The notes: generated by a model not told the origin, from the sequence alone. 64,000 bases of DNA from CTSOIL-112 sp049291875 (GCA_049291875.1 JBATQE010000004.1:62001-126000), one strand, 5' to 3'. Positions 1 to 9,356 are shown, numbered from the stretch's first letter. Made by a program: numbers and translations.

Positions 1-1210
1 TCAATGCCGTGGCGAAATCCGGCGCGCGCACCACGCACAACACTGGGCCGAAAATTTCTTCTTTATAAATCGTCATCTCCGGTGTGACGTGGTCAAACAG
101 CGTACCGCCCAAGAAATAACCCGCCTCATTCACAATCGGATGCGCACGGCCATCGACCACCAGCGTCGCGCCCTCTTTCGCGCCCTGATCGATGTAACCC
201 GCGACTTTCGCTTTATGCGCCGCTGTGATCAACGGCCCCATGTCTTTACCGGTGTCTTTGTTATCCGCGCTGATGCCATTGCCTATATTTAAGGTGCGTG
301 CACGTTCGGCCAAGCGATTGACCAACTCATCGGCCACATCACCCACCGCCACCGCGACCGAAATCGCCATGCAGCGTTCGCCCGCCGAGCCATACGCCGC
401 GCCGGTCAAGGCATCGGTCACCGCATCCATATCCGCATCCGGCATGACGATCATGTGGTTTTTCGCACCGCCCAGCGCCTGCACACGTTTGCCGTGCGAC
501 GCCGCCGTTTCATAAATGTACTGCGCAATCGGCGTGGAGCCGACGAAGCTCACAGCCGCCACATCCGGATGCGTGAGCAAGGTATCGACCGCGACTTTAT
601 CGCCGTTGACCACGTTAAACACGCCATCGGGCAAACCGGCCTGTTGCAACAACTCAGCCAAATACAAACTCGCCGACGGGTCGCGCTCGGACGGTTTCAA
701 CACAAAAGTGTTGCCGCAAGCAATCGCCATCGGGAACATCCACATCGGTACCATCGCCGGAAAGTTAAACGGCGTAATGCCCGCGCACACACCCAGCGGC
801 TGGCGGAAGCTATACAGATCAAAGTCGGTCGCCACTTGTCCGTTGTACTCGCCTTTCATCAATTGCGGAATACCGGTAGCAAACTCAACCACCTCAATGC
901 CGCGCTGAACCTCACCCATCGCATCGGAAAACACCTTGCCGTGCTCGCGCGTAATCAATGCGGCCAATTTTTCCGCGTTTTGATTGAGCAATTCGTAAAA
1001 TTTAAACATCACACGCGCGCGTTTGAGCACCGATTGGTGCGACCAGCTCGGGAACGCCGCTTTTGCCGCCGCCACCGCCGCATTCACCTCAGCCACATCG
1101 GCCAATGCCACCTGCGCGCTCACTTCACCCGTAGCCGGATTGAATACGTCTTGGGTGCGTGCGCTGGTCTGCCCGTGTTGTCCACCGATAAAATGTCCTA
1201 AAACTGTCAT
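1..1210 (-). CDS. iolA: Methylmalonate-semialdehyde dehydrogenase (CoA-acylating), 3' end cut by window
   Basis: Reading leftward from ATG at 1210 (RBS GAGGA five to ten bases upstream) gives an open frame of about 403 residues that runs off the window edge, so the C-terminus is missing. It is an aldehyde dehydrogenase: N-terminal Rossmann region with PFNFPAMVPMWM, then GSTPIAQ, the catalytic-cysteine motif GSAGERCMA (Cys about residue 280) and EEIFGP near the edge. The usual general-base Glu of ALDHs is replaced in QALGGAKNH, which is a mark of the CoA-dependent MMSDH/IolA subfamily. In inositol breakdown it converts malonate semialdehyde to acetyl-CoA and CO2; in valine breakdown it converts methylmalonate semialdehyde to propionyl-CoA. 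It is the last gene of the leftward iol operon, 52 bp after iolB. Confidence 0.93.
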   Translation of the reverse strand, partial: MTVLGHFIGGQHGQTSARTQDVFNPATGEVSAQVALADVAEVNAAVAAAKAAFPSWSHQSVLKRARVMFKFYELLNQNAEKLAALITREHGKVFSDAMGEVQRGIEVVEFATGIPQLMKGEYNGQVATDFDLYSFRQPLGVCAGITPFNFPAMVPMWMFPMAIACGNTFVLKPSERDPSASLYLAELLQQAGLPDGVFNVVNGDKVAVDTLLTHPDVAAVSFVGSTPIAQYIYETAASHGKRVQALGGAKNHMIVMPDADMDAVTDALTGAAYGSAGERCMAISVAVAVGDVADELVNRLAERARTLNIGNGISADNKDTGKDMGPLITAAHKAKVAGYIDQGAKEGATLVVDGRAHPIVNEAGYFLGGTLFDHVTPEMTIYKEEIFGPVLCVVRAPDFATAL

Positions 1211-1262
1211 TGTTTTTCCTCTGTTTGCTCTAAATTATGTATCGATTGACCCAAAAAACCGT

Positions 1263-2069
1263 TTATTTTTGCTCAATCATCCATTCATGCGCCGGATCAT
1301 TTTTAAAATGCCATTGGCGCGTCGGCCCCGCCATCACGTTCAAATAATAGCTGTCGTAACCATGCGGCGCAACCACGGGATGATAACCGCGCGGCACGAT
1401 CATCACATCGTGATTCTCCACTGCGTGGCTCTCGTCAATATCGCGCTCGTCCGTGTACACGCGCTGAAACACAAAGCCCTGCGGCGGATTCACCTGATGA
1501 TAATAGGTTTCTTCCAGCACGCTTTCCTCAGGAATCGCGTCACGGTCATGCTTGTGCGGCGGATAGCTCGACGAGTGACCGCTCGGCGTTTTCACCTCAA
1601 CCACCAACAAACTTTGCGCCGGTTCGGTTTGCGGCAAAATATCGGTGACGTAGCGCGTATTGCTGCCTTTGCCTCGCACCGACTGCGCCATCATCGACGG
1701 TTCGATCACACGCGGCGCAAGGCTTCGTACCGTATCCGGTGCACTACACAGGGCAATATCGGCGTGGCTATGCGCCTGAATCGATACCTGCGCGCCTGCC
1801 GGTGCATACACCGCCGTTGGCGCAATATCTTCAAACACGCTCATGCGCTGCCCGAGTTGCGCAAACGTCTGCCCATCAACACACACATCCACCACGCCCG
1901 TCAATACCACCACGCACAGCTCGCGTTCGGCCTCAATCGGGTGCTCGTACTGCGCACCCGCCTGCATACGCCGCATCGCAAAGCCGACATACGCACCCAC
2001 CGCCTGCACCGGTACATCCACCACCACGCCGGATGTCAGCGCACGATTTGCTTTGACCAATAAACCCAT
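1263..2069 (-). CDS. iolB: 5-deoxy-glucuronate isomerase IolB
   Basis: A 268-residue cupin-fold protein of the KduI/IolB family. It isomerises 5-deoxy-D-glucuronate to 5-dehydro-2-deoxy-D-gluconate, the step after IolD. Typical features are the metal-binding region SSYPPHKHDRD, the EETYYHQVNPPQGF segment and the C-terminal YYLNVMAGP. I start it at ATG 2069 (MGLLVKANR), with GGAG eight bases upstream; an in-frame TTG four codons earlier has no better site. It lies 28 bp downstream of iolE in the same operon. Confidence 0.93.
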   Translation of the reverse strand: MGLLVKANRALTSGVVVDVPVQAVGAYVGFAMRRMQAGAQYEHPIEAERELCVVVLTGVVDVCVDGQTFAQLGQRMSVFEDIAPTAVYAPAGAQVSIQAHSHADIALCSAPDTVRSLAPRVIEPSMMAQSVRGKGSNTRYVTDILPQTEPAQSLLVVEVKTPSGHSSSYPPHKHDRDAIPEESVLEETYYHQVNPPQGFVFQRVYTDERDIDESHAVENHDVMIVPRGYHPVVAPHGYDSYYLNVMAGPTRQWHFKNDPAHEWMIEQK

Positions 2070-2097
2070 GAGCCGCTCCAATTCCGTGCAAAAATTG

Positions 2098-2982
2098 TTA
2101 AGAAATCAATTGTTTGATGTGATCATAGCCCATTTTCGCGTACTGATAGCTCGGTGCCAAAGCCGGGTCTTGCTCCGCCTCAACCACCAACCAACCGTTG
2201 TAATCGGCCTGTTTCAACACATCCCAAATTGCTTTGAAATCAATCACGCCATCGCCTGGAACGGTGAATATACCATTGAGCACCGATTGCAAAAAGGACC
2301 ACTGTTCGTTACGTGCTTTCACCATTACGTCCTGACGCACGTCTTTGCAATGCACATGCACCACGCGATCGATGTGTTTTTTCAGTACAGACACCGGATC
2401 GGAGCCGCCAAAATACGCGTGACCGCTGTCAAACAATAAACCCACATCTTTGGAGGTGTTCGCCATCAGGGTATCAATGTCTTGCCCGCTTTGCGTGTAC
2501 GAACCCATGTGGTGGTGGAAACCCAGCGTGATGCCGTATTCGGCTTTCAGATGCTCGCCGAATTTCGAGAGTTTTTCACCGTATTTTTGCCAATCGCTCA
2601 ACTGCGTGAACAGCGGGCGATGAATCAGCGCCGTGTCCATTTCGCCCTGAATCGTGCCTGCCACCTCACCGTACACCACGACTGTGCAGCCATTAAACGC
2701 CAATAAATTCATGTGATCTTTGGCGCGTTGCTTTTCCGCTTCCAATTCGCCTTCGGCGAGCATGGCCGAGTACCAGCCGGACACGCAAGCAACGTTGTAT
2801 TGCGCCAAGGTGTCTTTAAGTACCTGCGGGTCGCGCGGAAATTTTCCGCCTAACTCAAAGCCTTCGTAGCCAATTTCCGCGCCTTCGCGCAAAATCGTCT
2901 CCAGCGATGTTTCCGCGCCCAATTCGGGCATGTCGTCGTTACACCAAGAAATCGGGTTAATCCCAATGCGAACCTGTGTCAT
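2098..2982 (-). CDS. iolE: Inosose dehydratase IolE
   Basis: A 294-residue TIM-barrel protein of the xylose-isomerase-like superfamily. IolE dehydrates scyllo-inosose (2-keto-myo-inositol) to 3D-(3,5/4)-trihydroxycyclohexane-1,2-dione. The N-terminus GINPISWCNDDMPELG is characteristic of IolE, and metal-site residues are seen in GFHHHMG, FDSGHAYFGG and HVHCKDV, with the final VVEAEQDP segment. Start ATG 2982 has the site GGAAAGGA upstream. It sits between iolD and iolB, as expected for the second catalytic step. Confidence 0.95.
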   Translation of the reverse strand: MTQVRIGINPISWCNDDMPELGAETSLETILREGAEIGYEGFELGGKFPRDPQVLKDTLAQYNVACVSGWYSAMLAEGELEAEKQRAKDHMNLLAFNGCTVVVYGEVAGTIQGEMDTALIHRPLFTQLSDWQKYGEKLSKFGEHLKAEYGITLGFHHHMGSYTQSGQDIDTLMANTSKDVGLLFDSGHAYFGGSDPVSVLKKHIDRVVHVHCKDVRQDVMVKARNEQWSFLQSVLNGIFTVPGDGVIDFKAIWDVLKQADYNGWLVVEAEQDPALAPSYQYAKMGYDHIKQLIS

Positions 2983-2996
2983 ATTGAATCCTTTCC

Positions 2997-4850
2997 TTAT
3001 CGTTTTTGCAAATTCTGTTTATCGCTCACATAGCGCGCGTGCGCCTGATTGACCTCGCTGCGCGGCGAGACCTCCGGCACGGCCACTTCCCACCATGAGC
3101 CGCCATCAGCGGTGGTGGTATTCGGATTGGTATCAATCACCAAAACCGTGGTGTGTGTGTTGGCACGCGCCTGAATTAATTCTGCTTTCAGCTCATCCAC
3201 CGAATGCACATGCTTGGCAATCGCACCCATGCTGGCCGCATGTGCCGCAAAATCAATCGGCACATCCGCCCCATTTGCCGGCACGCAGGTATCGAGCATA
3301 TTATTGAACGACGGCGAGCCGCAGCTTTGCTGAAGGCGGTTGATACAGCCGTAGCCACGGTTATCCTGTACCACAATGATGAGTTTTTGCCCCAACATCA
3401 CACTGGTGGCGATTTCCGAATTCATCATCATGTAGCTGCCATCGCCCACCATCACAATCACTTCGCGCTCAGGGTGTGCCATTTTCACGCCCAAACCCCC
3501 GGCGATTTCATAGCCCATACATGAGTAACCGTACTCCATGTGGTAGCCGCCCGCCGTTTCGGTGCGCCATAATTTGTGCAACTCCGCAGGCAATGTCCCC
3601 GCTGCGCACACCACGATGTCGTTTTGCGTTGATTGTGCCGAACTGCTTTGTACCGCGCCGATGCAATGCGCGTCATACGGCAAACCGTGCGGCGTTGATT
3701 GAGTGACCGCGACGATGCGTGCTTGCCAACTTTGCGCCGCTTGCTCTGCCCGTACGCGCCACGCGGCATCCGATTGCCAACCCTGCAATTGAGCCGCCAT
3801 TTGGTTCAGCCCGACTAAGGCATCCGCCACCACGCTGTGCGCATGCCATTTGTGCGCGTCCATCATCTGCACGTTCAGCGCGATCAAGCGCGCCTGCGCA
3901 AACACACTGCGCGAACCGGTGGTGAAGTCTTGCAAACGCGAGCCAACCGCCAGCACCACATCGGCCTCGTTTGCCAACTCATTGGCCGCAGGCGAGCCGG
4001 TTACGCCAATCGAACCCAAATTCAGCGGATGATTCCACGGCACGGCGCTTTTACCGCCCTGCGTTTCCACCACAGGAATGCCGTGCGTTTGCGCCAACTC
4101 GCTCAACGCCTGTCCCGCTTGGCTATACAGCACGCCACCGCCTGCGACGATCAACGGGCGCTTGGCCTGCTTCAACAGCTCCACCGCCTGCGCCAACTCC
4201 AGCACATCTGCGGCGGGACGGCGAATACGAATGGTTTTCGGTGCGAAGAACGATTCGGGATAATCAAACGCCTGCGCCTGCACATCCTGCGGCAGCGCCA
4301 ACGTCACCGGCCCGCACTGCGCGGGATCGGTCAATACGGCAATCGCTTTGGGCAGCGCATCGAGCAACTGCGCCGGATGATCAATTCGGTCAAAATAGCG
4401 GCTCAACGGGCGAAATGCGTCGTTCACCGACACGTCACCTTGGCTGAAATGTTCCAATTGCTGCAATACGGGATCCGGCGCGCGCGAGGTGAAGGTATCG
4501 CCCGGCAACAGCAATACGGGCAAACGATTGACATTCGCCAATGCGGCGGCAGTGAGCAAATTGGTCGCGCCCGGGCCGATCGAGGTCGTGACCGCCATCA
4601 TGCGACGGCGAAAGTGCGCCTTGGCATAGGCAATCGCGCTGTGCGCCATCGCCTGCTCGTTGTGCGCACGCAAGGTCGGCAACTGCTCGCGATATTGATA
4701 CAAGGCTTCGCCCAAACCCGCCACATTGCCATGCCCAAAAATTGCCCAACAGCCGCCAAACAGCGGCAAACCGCTGTCGTGCTCGGTCAATCCCGTCAAA
4801 TATTTGACCAAAGCCTGCGCCATGGTTAAACGGATGGTTTTCTCTGCCAC
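2997..4850 (-). CDS. iolD: 3D-(3,5/4)-trihydroxycyclohexane-1,2-dione acylhydrolase IolD
   Basis: A 617-residue thiamine-diphosphate enzyme that opens the cyclohexanedione ring to 5-deoxy-glucuronate. It has the three-domain layout of the acetolactate-synthase family: N-terminal pyrimidine-binding domain with the region LPLFGGCWAIFGHGNV, central domain with GGGVLYS, and C-terminal PP domain with the ThDP/Mg motif GDGSYMMMNSE followed by VVQDN. The start is a GTG at 4850 with a strong GAGGAG eight bases upstream; the first in-frame ATG is nine codons inside the conserved N-terminus and has no such site. It is the third gene of the operon, 48 bp after iolC. Confidence 0.95.
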   Translation of the reverse strand: MAEKTIRLTMAQALVKYLTGLTEHDSGLPLFGGCWAIFGHGNVAGLGEALYQYREQLPTLRAHNEQAMAHSAIAYAKAHFRRRMMAVTTSIGPGATNLLTAAALANVNRLPVLLLPGDTFTSRAPDPVLQQLEHFSQGDVSVNDAFRPLSRYFDRIDHPAQLLDALPKAIAVLTDPAQCGPVTLALPQDVQAQAFDYPESFFAPKTIRIRRPAADVLELAQAVELLKQAKRPLIVAGGGVLYSQAGQALSELAQTHGIPVVETQGGKSAVPWNHPLNLGSIGVTGSPAANELANEADVVLAVGSRLQDFTTGSRSVFAQARLIALNVQMMDAHKWHAHSVVADALVGLNQMAAQLQGWQSDAAWRVRAEQAAQSWQARIVAVTQSTPHGLPYDAHCIGAVQSSSAQSTQNDIVVCAAGTLPAELHKLWRTETAGGYHMEYGYSCMGYEIAGGLGVKMAHPEREVIVMVGDGSYMMMNSEIATSVMLGQKLIIVVQDNRGYGCINRLQQSCGSPSFNNMLDTCVPANGADVPIDFAAHAASMGAIAKHVHSVDELKAELIQARANTHTTVLVIDTNPNTTTADGGSWWEVAVPEVSPRSEVNQAHARYVSDKQNLQKR

Positions 4851-4898
4851 GTTGCACTCCTCTTAATCAATTATCTGCTTACTATTATCTGAGTTGGT

Positions 4899-6830
4899 TT
4901 AATTCTTATTGCACCACGCTTGGTACAGCACATTAAAATTGGCCACCATCTGCTCGATCACCGCCTCATCGTCCAGCTCGCCTTTGAGCCACGCCAATGA
5001 CGGTGCGTAAAACACACTGCGACCAACCATAAAGCCTTTGACCAAATCCACTTCATGCGCGTATTGAAAATACTCGGTCAATACCGCCAGCGGCTCGTTC
5101 AAGCCCAAAATCACCGCACCGCGACAGTGCGGATCACGCGCCTTGACCAGCCCCTCAATCGCTTTCCATGTCGCAGTGGACACGCCTTCGAGCTTGAGCC
5201 AATTCGGGCGCAAACCGAGGTTATAAAAGCGCAGCAAACTGCGGTAAATCGCACGCTCACGTTGCGCCTTATCCGTCATATATTTCGGCGGAATCACCTC
5301 CAGCAGCCAGTCGTGTCCGGTCTGCTGCGCCGTTTTTTGCACCGCACGCAGTTGCTGCTCATGCTCAATACACGCCGCGCTGCCCGCATCGGGGTCATAA
5401 AACGCCAGCACCTTCATCACATGGTTGCTCGGCCAAGTGCGCACATGCAAAGGCATGGTGCGCCCCGCCTCAAACACCAGCGGATTGGAGCCGGGTAACT
5501 CCAGCGGGCGGCCAATCCACCAGCCGCGATCTTGCGCCGCATACAATGCCTCTTGACCATATTGATCGTCGCACAAAACACCAAAGCGACCCTGTAAACC
5601 CAAACGTTCTTCGATCTGCTGCGCTGCCCGCACCATCAGCATTTTCAACTGTGGCACACGGCTTAACGGCGCGCCGACCTGATGACACAACTCACTCAAC
5701 TGAATCCGATGATCAAAGGCAAAACTGAGCAGCTCCCCATATTTTTTGTGCGGTGTGGTGCTGTGGTGCAACGCGCGCAAGGTCGTATCATGGTCGGGAT
5801 GCGTGGTTCCGCTCAAACGCGCGAAATAGTGTTCCAATTCCGCTGGCGTCGGCATCGCCACCGAACAGCCGTGGCGCGACACCACAATCGCTCCACACGC
5901 ATTCGCCACGCGCGTGGCCTCTGCCCAATCCTTGCCTTGCAACAAGCTCACCATCAAGCCCGAAGCAAACGCATCACCCGCACCCAACACATTCATCACA
6001 TCCACGGGAAAGCCACGGAAATTCGGCGCGTCATCCAGACTGCTCGGAATCTCACCTTCAATCACCGCACAGCCTTGCGGCCCGCGTTTGACCACAAACA
6101 CCGCATCCGACACAGCGCGCGCCACACGCAATGAGGCCAGCACGTCATGCGGCACGCCACCGGCGATCTGCCACTCCTCCTCCGTACCAATAATCAAATC
6201 AAAATCCGGCAAAACCGTCTGTAAATGCGCACTGACCGCATCCGAAGCGATATAGCGGCTCTCGCCATCACCGCGCCCCGTCAAACCCCATAATACAGGG
6301 CGGTAATCAATGTCCAGCGCACGCACCACGCCGTGCTTTTTCGCAAAAGTCAAAGCCTTTTTTGAAGCCTGATACACCTTATCCGTGGAAAAATGCGTGC
6401 CGGTGATGATCAAAGAACGACAACGCGCAATGAACGCTTCATCAATATCCTCGGCGCACAGCGCCATATCGGCACAATCCTGACGATAAAACAACAAGGG
6501 AAATTGCTCCTTATCGCGAATCGACAAAAACACCAAGCCGGTCAAACGCTCGGGGTCTTTGCGTACCTGCGAGACATCGCAACCGACAGCGCTTAATTGA
6601 TTGAGCAAAAATTGCCCCATTTGCTCATCGCCCACGCGCGAAATCATCGCACTTTTTGCCCCGAGCAAGGCCGTGCCATAGGCCATATTGGCCGACGAGC
6701 CACCCAAATATTTGGCAAAGGACGACACATCGGACAGCGACACGCCCAACTGCTCGCCATACAAATCCACGGCCAAACGCCCCAGACAGGCAATGTCAAA
6801 CGCTCGATTGGATGGAAAATTTAAAGTCAT
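4899..6830 (-). CDS. iolC: Bifunctional 5-dehydro-2-deoxygluconokinase / DUF2090 (IolC-IolJ type fusion)
   Basis: A 643-residue two-domain protein. Residues about 10-325 form a PfkB sugar kinase: the N-terminal CLGRLAVDLYG, GGSSANMAYG, and the C-terminal anion-hole motif NVLGAGDAFASG. Residues about 350-640 form a DUF2090 aldolase-like barrel (FDHRIQLSEL, VIPPKYM, KLEGVS, GRSVFYAP). The kinase phosphorylates 5-dehydro-2-deoxygluconate; the DUF2090 part is thought to cleave the product to malonate semialdehyde and dihydroxyacetone phosphate, and this fusion is common in proteobacterial iol loci. No separate iolJ is present. I choose ATG 6830 (GAGG five bases upstream) over an in-frame GTG at 6836, which would overlap that site. 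Confidence 0.93.
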   Translation of the reverse strand: MTLNFPSNRAFDIACLGRLAVDLYGEQLGVSLSDVSSFAKYLGGSSANMAYGTALLGAKSAMISRVGDEQMGQFLLNQLSAVGCDVSQVRKDPERLTGLVFLSIRDKEQFPLLFYRQDCADMALCAEDIDEAFIARCRSLIITGTHFSTDKVYQASKKALTFAKKHGVVRALDIDYRPVLWGLTGRGDGESRYIASDAVSAHLQTVLPDFDLIIGTEEEWQIAGGVPHDVLASLRVARAVSDAVFVVKRGPQGCAVIEGEIPSSLDDAPNFRGFPVDVMNVLGAGDAFASGLMVSLLQGKDWAEATRVANACGAIVVSRHGCSVAMPTPAELEHYFARLSGTTHPDHDTTLRALHHSTTPHKKYGELLSFAFDHRIQLSELCHQVGAPLSRVPQLKMLMVRAAQQIEERLGLQGRFGVLCDDQYGQEALYAAQDRGWWIGRPLELPGSNPLVFEAGRTMPLHVRTWPSNHVMKVLAFYDPDAGSAACIEHEQQLRAVQKTAQQTGHDWLLEVIPPKYMTDKAQRERAIYRSLLRFYNLGLRPNWLKLEGVSTATWKAIEGLVKARDPHCRGAVILGLNEPLAVLTEYFQYAHEVDLVKGFMVGRSVFYAPSLAWLKGELDDEAVIEQMVANFNVLYQAWCNKN

Positions 6831-6892
6831 ACGCACCTCATGTTGATGGGTATAGTGATACTGCTGTTATTTTTGTGCCGAGTATTCGTGCA

Positions 6893-7879
6893 TTAAGCCA
6901 AATGCACCGGCTGCCCGGATTCAAACGACTTGGCCGCGGCATCCGCCAAGCGCTGAGTCAGCACCGCATCCGCGATGTCGGTCACAAACGACTCGCCGGT
7001 GCGCAATGCGTCAACGAAATGATTCAATTCGTTGACATAGGCTTTGGCATAGCGCTCCAAGAAAAATGGCTCGGGCAATTCACCCATGAACCCCGCTTCA
7101 TTGGCCAAGACGGTATTTGCCGAGGACACATTATTCGCCTGCACCATGCCTTTTGAACCCAGTACCTCAAAGCGTTGGTCGTAGCCGTATGCGGCGCGGC
7201 GCGAGGTATTGATTTGACACAGTTTGCCGCTGGCGGTGCGCAGCGTCACCGCAGTGGTGTCCGCATCGTGTCCGGCAATCGCAGGGTCGGTCAACACGCT
7301 ACCACATGCCATCAGCCAGTTGGGTTCTTCACCGAGCAACCAGCGGCACATATCGAAATCATGAATCAGCATGTCGCGGTAAATCCCACCGGAGCGCTTG
7401 ATATAGTCCAGCGGTGGCGCACCCGGGTCGCGGCTGGTGATGATGACGCATTCGGGCGAACCGATTTTACCGCTGACAATCGCATCATGCGCCTTGGCAA
7501 AGGTGGGGTCATAGCGACGCTGAAAACCAATCATGCAGCGCACATTCGCCGCTTTCACCGCGTCGGCGCATTTTTGTGCGTTATCCAGCGACAGATCAAC
7601 CGGCTTTTCGCAGAAGATGTGTTTGCCGTGCTTGGCCGCGTCCAAAATCAGCGGCGCGTGCGTGTCGGTGCTGCTGCCAATCACCACGGCATCAATGCGC
7701 GCATCCTGCCAAATTTGCTCAAGCGTCAACACCGGCACATTAAGTTTTTTGGCCAGCGCCTCGGCTGAGGCCGCCACCGCATCGCACACGCCGGCCAATT
7801 GCGTATTCGGATTGCTCGCCACATTTGCCCCGTGGATCGCACCAATTCGTCCTGCTCCAATCAACGCCACTCGCAACAT
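6893..7879 (-). CDS. iolG: Inositol 2-dehydrogenase IolG
   Basis: A Gfo/Idh/MocA-family NAD-dependent dehydrogenase of 328 residues and first gene of the leftward iol operon. It oxidises myo-inositol to scyllo-inosose. Visible are the Rossmann motif ALIGAGRIG at the N-terminus, the catalytic lysine in FCEKPVD, and the Asp/His motif in LIHDFDMCRW. Three ATGs in a row (7885, 7882, 7879) follow an AAGGGG site; I take the last because it gives the family-typical MLRVALIGAGRIG, while an ATG at 7909 would add ten residues. A second member of the family lies at 13.2 kb. Confidence 0.93.
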   Translation of the reverse strand: MLRVALIGAGRIGAIHGANVASNPNTQLAGVCDAVAASAEALAKKLNVPVLTLEQIWQDARIDAVVIGSSTDTHAPLILDAAKHGKHIFCEKPVDLSLDNAQKCADAVKAANVRCMIGFQRRYDPTFAKAHDAIVSGKIGSPECVIITSRDPGAPPLDYIKRSGGIYRDMLIHDFDMCRWLLGEEPNWLMACGSVLTDPAIAGHDADTTAVTLRTASGKLCQINTSRRAAYGYDQRFEVLGSKGMVQANNVSSANTVLANEAGFMGELPEPFFLERYAKAYVNELNHFVDALRTGESFVTDIADAVLTQRLADAAAKSFESGQPVHLA

Positions 7880-7988
7880 CATCATCCCCTTCATCAAGTA
7901 TTTACTCATTCTTCAAGACGCAACAGCCGCTGCGAACGACCCAGCACATAAACCATCGACGCAACAGCACCTAAATTTTGCAAAAACG

Positions 7989-8020
7989 ATTATACAGATA
8001 TTTTTCAAAAATAGAATTTT
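7989..8020 (-). promoter_or_regulatory. Candidate promoter of the leftward iol operon
   Basis: On the minus strand a perfect -10 TATAAT lies at 7989-7994, about 110 bp before iolG. The -35 is poor (TTCTAT at a 16-bp spacing), which fits a regulated promoter. An imperfect dyad TTC-N7-GAA overlaps the -35 region and could be a weaker copy of the operator at 8050. Assignment of a start site is inference. Confidence 0.5.
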
Positions 8021-8049
8021 TTTTCTCATTAAATTTTATATAAAAAATA

Positions 8050-8079
8050 TTTTCCATTTCTGGAAAAAATGTGTATGAT
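8050..8079 (+). promoter_or_regulatory. Promoter with overlapping palindromic operator for the inositol transporter operon
   Basis: TTTCCA at 8051-8056 and TATGAT at 8074-8079 are separated by exactly 17 bp. A perfect 7+7 dyad TTTTCCA-TTTC-TGGAAAA (8050-8067) covers the -35 element. Its core TTCC-N6-GGAA resembles operators reported for RpiR-type IolR repressors in other proteobacteria (recalled, with the half-sites in the opposite order), and an RpiR gene lies downstream. The predicted role is repression in the absence of an inositol metabolite. Confidence 0.65.
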
Positions 8080-8272
8080 TCGAGATAGCAAGTTTGTCTA
8101 AAGTGTGTCGCACTTTAATTACGCACCACCCTCTCGACAAATCAACGCTGCAATAAAACACTGCAATAAGCACATCGCGCCATTTTTGATCTGCAACCTG
8201 AGCGCGAGTACCAGTTGGACCAATCTGAATTTTTTGATTTGTGATTTTTCAACCCCCAATGGAGGAGCACCC
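8080..8272 (+). other. 5' leader of the transporter operon
   Basis: About 190 bases of transcribed leader precede the binding-protein gene. It contains a short perfect hairpin TAAAGTG-TGTCG-CACTTTA at 8099-8117 and two copies of CTGCAATAA 13 bp apart near 8148-8170. I recognise no known riboswitch here. An in-frame ATG at 8105 would add 56 residues before the signal peptide and is not credible as the start. Confidence 0.4.
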
Positions 8273-9316
8273 ATGAAAACTTTTTCCCAAACCTCAGCAA
8301 TTCCGATGAAACGCATCACGCGCCTACTCGGCGGTCTGTTTATCGGCGCCAGCATGATGACCTTGGTCGCCTGCGGCGGCGGCAACAAAGCCGAAGCACC
8401 GGCAGCCAAGCCTGCCGACGCGCCAGCAGCAACAGCGGCGGCCGGCAATCTCAAACTCGGTGTATCCATGGCTCGCTTTGACGACCCATTCTTGACCATC
8501 ATTCGCAACGGTATGAAAACCCACGCGGAAAAACAAAGCGGCGTAGCCGTGCAGTTTGAAGATGCGCAAGACGATGTGGGCAAACAATTGAACCAAGTTC
8601 AAAACTTCATTTCACAAAAAGTCAGCGCCATCATCGTCAATCCGGTGGATACCGATGCCACACCCAAAATCACCGAATTGGCAACCAAGGCGGGCATTCC
8701 GTTGATTTACGTCAATCGTCAGCCATCCGAAGAAAAACTGCCTGAGAAAGTGGCCTACGTTGGTTCAAACGATTTGGAATCCGGCACCTTGCAAATGCAA
8801 GAAGTCTGCAAACTGATGAACGGCAAAGGCAATATCTTAGTCATGATGGGTCAATTGTCCAACCAAGCGGCTCGTCTGCGCACCAAAGACATCGAAGACG
8901 TGATCTCTAAAGAACCATGCACCGGCATCAAAATCGAAGCCAAGCAAACCGCCGAATGGGATCGTACCAAAGCGACCGACCTGATGACTAACTGGCTGAC
9001 CGCCGGTAAGAAATTTGACGCCGTGGTCGCCAATAACGACGAAATGGCCATCGGTGCGATTCAAGCGCTCAAAGCCGCCAACAAAATGAAACCTGAAATG
9101 ATCGTGGCCGGTATTGACGCCACCACCGACGGCCTGAACGCCATGAAAGCGGGCGACCTGAAAGTAACGGTGTTCCAAAACGCGACCGGTCAAGGTCAAG
9201 GTGCGGTAGATACAGCGCTCAAATTGGCCAAAGGCGACAAAGTGGAGCCGTTCGTCTGGGTACCATTCGAATTGGTGACACCTGCCAATCTGGACAAATA
9301 TCTTAATAAAAACTAA
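8273..9316 (+). CDS. Sugar/inositol ABC transporter substrate-binding lipoprotein
   Basis: A 347-residue type I periplasmic binding protein (Peripla_BP_4, ribose/inositol type). The start ATG 8273 is fixed by GGAGGAGC just upstream. The N-terminus has a basic stretch, hydrophobic core and lipobox LVAC followed by GGG and an Ala/Pro-rich linker, so it should be lipidated rather than free in the periplasm. The body starts KLGVSMARFDDPF and includes NPVDTDA, VNRQPS, VANNDEMAIGAIQAL and AGIDATTDGLNAMKAG, all typical of RbsB/IbpA relatives. Context (iol genes on both sides) points to myo-inositol as ligand; this is inference. A 234-bp gap with two hairpins separates it from the ATPase gene. Confidence 0.88.
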   Translation: MKTFSQTSAIPMKRITRLLGGLFIGASMMTLVACGGGNKAEAPAAKPADAPAATAAAGNLKLGVSMARFDDPFLTIIRNGMKTHAEKQSGVAVQFEDAQDDVGKQLNQVQNFISQKVSAIIVNPVDTDATPKITELATKAGIPLIYVNRQPSEEKLPEKVAYVGSNDLESGTLQMQEVCKLMNGKGNILVMMGQLSNQAARLRTKDIEDVISKEPCTGIKIEAKQTAEWDRTKATDLMTNWLTAGKKFDAVVANNDEMAIGAIQALKAANKMKPEMIVAGIDATTDGLNAMKAGDLKVTVFQNATGQGQGAVDTALKLAKGDKVEPFVWVPFELVTPANLDKYLNKN

Positions 9317-9325
9317 AACCACTGG

Positions 9326-9356
9326 CGAACGGATGCGGCAAAGCCTCATCCGTTCG
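9326..9356 (+). terminator. Intercistronic hairpin after the binding-protein gene
   Basis: CGAACGGATG and CATCCGTTCG form a perfect 10-bp stem, continued inside by GGC/GCC. It starts ten bases after the stop codon and has no U-run, so it is more likely an RNA-stabilising or partial-termination element that raises expression of the binding protein over the membrane components. Confidence 0.6.

Noticed and set aside
3837..4829. 330-codon open frame antisense to iolD
   Set aside because: Low-complexity Arg/Gln/His product, no ribosome site and full overlap with a well-recognised gene.
8105..8272. N-terminal extension of the inositol-type binding protein
   Set aside because: A strong ribosome site and a lipoprotein signal peptide fix the start at 8273; the extension would bury the signal.
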